Source of the DNA: Cinclus cinclus
Taxonomy: Eukaryota; Chordata; Aves; Passeriformes; Cinclidae
Assembly: GCF_963662255.1 (NCBI RefSeq)
Contig: NC_085050.1
Coordinates: forward strand, 2,861,194 to 2,925,193
Length of the DNA stretch: 64,000 nt
Direction of reading: 5' to 3'
Part shown: one piece after another, positions 60,501-64,000 of the stretch
Position numbering within the stretch: position 1 is the stretch's first letter
Layout: the number at the start of each line of letters is the position of its first letter
Notes under the pieces: generated by a model
The model's input: only the letters and a program-made list of their open reading frames with translations
What the model was told of the DNA's origin: nothing
The model's database searches: none
Position numbers and translations under genes: made by a program

Positions 60501-63500
60501 TGCATGATGGCAAATGCTCATGCAGAGCGAATCACTTTTATCTAAGATAAATAGATAATAATACAAAAACAACCTAATGAAGAATAAATCCTCCAGAGCC
60601 TCTGCCAGAAACCTCATCTCCAGCCCTGTTCTCTTGGCTACCACTTGGCACAAGCCAGTGGGGCTGATTAACCTCTCTCTTCCATATCTGAAAATCCATG
60701 GAAGTGGTCATCAGACTCCTGTGCATTGAGGAGAGCAGACACTGAGGCAGCTCTTCTGCAGCTGTCTTTAACTTGGGAGAGAGGAAAGTCCCCACCCTTT
60801 GTACTGAATATGGATTTACCTCCTGCAAGTACAGGCAAAGCCTGACTCGTGATAGCATCTCATGGGGATGTAAACACAAGGAGCTTGCCAAGCCTTCCCG
60901 TGGAGCCGGATAAACCTGGTTGGGAGAGCGGGGAGAAAGAAATGCTGAATGCATCAGCAGTCACCCCAAAGGATTCTTCTCTAAGCCTTCCTCCAAAGGG
61001 TTTTGTTTTGGCCTTACTTGGAGCTCTTTGCCTCGCTGAGTCAGTGAATCCTGCCCATGGGTTGTTTCTAGGAGTTTGTTTCTCTTCCTCAGTGTCCACA
61101 CTGAGCCACTAAACGCCTGGAAAACACGGTGCTGTGCTGGCAGCAGGATGATGAGATGCCCACCCCGACCACCTGGGTCTGGCTTTATCCCCCAAATGAG
61201 GGTTTGCAGCTCCTCACACCACCACCACCCTCTGGCACAGAGGTGAGGTCAGAAGGGACTTCCCATGTGCAGACAACAACTGTGGTGCTCCTGCAAAGCT
61301 GCCCCAGCCCTGGGAGCCATGGAGAGGAGCAGGTGGTTTTTTGGGAAGTTGGCATTGGTGTCACTCAGATATTTTTGAGGCTGAGCAGGTGGGAAGTGGT
61401 GCTGGGTTTGCAATATGAGCCTGGGCAGAGTAACCCAGATGTCACCCCGTGCTGTGGGAAGCCATCCCAAGCCTGTAATGGAAGAAGGTTGGCTCCTTAC
61501 TGGACTTAAAGCAGGTCGAGGAGGCAGTGGAGGGAAGGGTGGGATCCTCTGTTGGAGCTGTAATTAAGGCAGTTGTACAAGGAGAGAGTGGATGGGGACA
61601 TTGGTGTCGGAGATGAGCTGGGCAGTAGTGAGGGAAGATGTAACATCCCACCTGCACCCCAAAATCCTCAGGTGCTTGCAAAGGAACAATGGCTGGGAGC
61701 CCTCTGGCCCAGCTTCAGCCCCATGCCTCAGTTTCCCCAGGTGTAACATAAGGATTAAAACCCTTGAGGGGGGTTTCCTTGCTCTTGAGTGGACTTGGGG
61801 CTCCATAAACAGGATGATGCTTATGGTATTTTCTCCATTTTGCTATGAAATCCTCCTCAAACATCTCTCCCTCAGGAGAAATCCCAGCCCAGAAGCACCT
61901 TCCCAAAATGGAAGCTGTGCTACGAAGGGACTTCACCTGCCATCCCATCATGGCAGGAGAGCAGCATGTGGCAGGATCATAGGGAAGGTGTGGCATCAGC
62001 TGTCTCTGCATGAATCCTCTCTGTGTTTACTCTCTGGAGGTTGGAACAACCAGGGCTCAGCAACTGGAGTAATTTCTTGGCATAGGGAAAGGCAACTCCT
62101 CACGTGTCCACACCCGTGGTGTCCCTGCCTGTCACCAGCCTGACTGGGGAGGTGATGCTCCACCACATCTCCTCTTCCTGGGCAGTGCTTGGAGCAGTCC
62201 AGATAAGCTGCTGCCTTTGTGAGGCTTGATCCTTCCCTAGGAATGTTTATTCCTGAGCCTCATGACATCCTGGGAGTGCACTAATCCTCTTTTGATAGCT
62301 GGGGAAACTGAGGCACAGCCCACTGGGGTGACCTGTTCTCCCTGGGGCCATCTGCCATATCCTTCTCAGGGCACTGAGTGATGTTTTTTCCCATTTCCCT
62401 TGGGAACAGAGAGGGAGAGATCAGCAGTTCCCATGGGAAATGTGTGGGACACCATCACATGGAGGGGAGAGAGTAAGAAATTCTGAAAAACATTGCAGCT
62501 CCCCAAAATCTGGATATCTCAGGGTCAGAGCCTTGGCTTGAGCTGCAGAGGATTATTGCCTCTGCAGAGCACACCTGCACTCAACACAAGGTTGTCCCAA
62601 GGCCTTGGGAGTGGCCTTGACCCAGAAAACTTGGGATGTGTCCTTAGAATTTTGAGGCTGGTGTTGGTCGGTGGCACAGGGTGACCTCGCTCAGTTGTTG
62701 GCCAAAGCCCACCCTGAACCTGTGCAGAAGATGCTCTTCACCAGCTGTCCCAGGCAGAGCCAGGAGAGCTCAGTATGCCCTTCCAGCCACCAGCTTTTCC
62801 ATGTGGCAGCATGGAAATTTCTGAGCTGAGCATCCCTGGGGTTATTTGTGATCTACAGAGAAGGCTGGTCCGGGGAGGAGGCTCCTGACTCCATCCATGT
62901 ACCCTGTGCCTCGTTTTGTGCATGGGTGAGGAGCACTCAGCCTGGGCTGTGCTTCATCTGCCTCTGGCTGGATGCCTTTCCCATAAAACTGGGGCACACT
63001 GCAGCCAGCTGGCAGGTTGCTAGGGAGCTTTGACTCAGCTGGACTTGGCTCCAGCTCTGAGACTTGAACCCAGTCCCTCGTGAAAACCTACCCTTGGCAC
63101 TGGAAGAATTTGCTGGATGGACCTCAGGTCTTGCAGTGCCTTTTTATAACTCTGTTTGGGTGGGGAAAGCTGAGACAGCACGTGGAAATTCCCACTGGAG
63201 AGAAAAAGGGTTTGGATGGTGGTCTGGATGGTCCATGGGAGGGTGGCAGAGGACATCAAGCTGGGGACCCCTCTGAAGTCACCACAGGGTGGGAGACCAG
63301 TGCTTCTGCTGCCTCCTTCCTGTGGGAGGAACAACCTCTCCCCAGGAGGCATCCACCCCACCTGTGCCCGTGCCAGGATGGAGGCATGGCTGTAAAGAGG
63401 GAGGTGGGGAGCAGGGAGCTGGAATTTGGTGGATCTATTTCCATCCTTGCCCTCGATGCGGCGTGGAGCCCTGGACACCTCCAGGTGTTGTGCAACTGCT

Positions 63501-63759
63501 TGGAATCAAAACACTGATGTCAGAATCTTTAATTAGCAGTGGAAAAGTGTTTCAGGGATGCTGTGGAAGGATTCTGTGCCACCAGGTCCCTCTCCCAAGG
63601 ACTGGGATACATCTTGGGAGGAGAGGTGCCACCATACCCCTCCAGCCCCTCAAAGCAGCCAATGGTTTGTGAAGATGGTCCCCAACATTTGTGGGACATT
63701 CAAGGAGCTTTATTCCTTTCCCCCCCTCCAGCCTCTGAGGTTTGTCTTGAGGTTTCTCA
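57553..63759. other. Gene-empty interval upstream of RNF24
   Basis: Unique, moderately GC-rich sequence with one small CR1 tail (60286-60328). No exon of a known gene was recognised on either strand. In mammals SMOX follows, but none of its flavin-binding N-terminal exons is visible. Confidence 0.5.
60286..60328 (+). mobile_element. CR1 terminal fragment
   Basis: AAGGTCCCTTCCATCCCAAA CCATTCTGTGATTCC is a CR1 3' terminus of only some 40 bases. Confidence 0.6.
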
Positions 63760-64000
63760 GATCCAACAGTGGGTCTTTGCACTTTGTGGATAACACCAAA
63801 CTAGGGAACAGGGTGGCCATTCAGCAGGATGGAGGATGAGGGCCCTAGGACCCTGCTGGAGTTCAGCAGAGGCTGATGCCACATCCTGGGGCAGGTTGGA
63901 CACCTGCAGGGAGGATCTGGGATCACTGCAGGACCAAGCCTGGGCAACATGTTCTGTTCTGGGCTCCTCAGGAGAGTCCTTGGTGTGCTGGGGCCAGCCC
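63760..64000 (+). mobile_element. Possible CR1 fragment cut by the window end
   Basis: A TTTGTGGATAACACCAAACT word (reads FVDNTKLG, compare the CR1 RT FADDTKLG) and GTTCTGTTCTGGGCTCCTCA, which resembles CR1 ORF2. The rest is too diverged to be sure. Confidence 0.45.

Overview
This window is vertebrate nuclear DNA, most likely from a bird and perhaps a songbird. Genes are split into short exons with GT..AG introns. Two CpG-island promoters are visible. About twenty fragments of the avian CR1 retrotransposon are scattered on both strands, and no mammalian repeats were recognised. Three protein-coding genes and one microRNA are supported; no bacterial-style or viral operon is present. The order MAVS(+) - PANK2(+) - RNF24(-) matches the human 20p13 order (from memory), which helps identify the genes.

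Layout. 14-3394 holds the last four coding exons of MAVS, the mitochondrial adaptor of RIG-I-like RNA sensing. Its start and CARD lie upstream of the window. The 3' UTR contains two CR1 fragments tail to tail and ends near an AATAAA at 5795. After a 2-kb gap, a CpG island (about 7440-8420) is the promoter and first exon of PANK2. Its seven coding exons (8028-21740) encode a complete 431-residue pantothenate kinase, and intron 5 carries miR-103. PANK2 ends near an AATAAA at 22725. RNF24 lies tail to tail with it on the minus strand: poly(A) signal at 25485-25490, five coding exons between 26705 and 36424 (148 residues, N-terminal membrane segment plus RING-H2 finger), a 17.5-kb first intron, and a likely non-coding first exon in a CpG island at about 53929-54080. 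From there to 64000 I see no gene. The region holds minisatellites and CR1 pieces. In mammals SMOX follows RNF24, but no SMOX exon is visible here.

The genes are neighbours, not a pathway. MAVS signals from the mitochondrial outer membrane, PANK2 makes the first committed step of coenzyme A synthesis, and RNF24 is a small membrane RING protein. miR-103 inside a pantothenate kinase gene is a known conserved arrangement.

The most interesting unexplained signals are: a perfect 13-bp duplication of a 5' splice site at an RNF24 exon; TRAF-binding and pLxIS-like motifs in the bird MAVS; a long basic AUG-less frame in front of the PANK2 ATG; a CTCF-like motif between the convergent genes; a CpG-rich block over the last RNF24 exon; minisatellites flanking the RNF24 promoter and in PANK2 intron 1; and several non-repetitive intronic blocks that look like conserved regulatory elements. 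All repeat lengths and similarities were read by eye.
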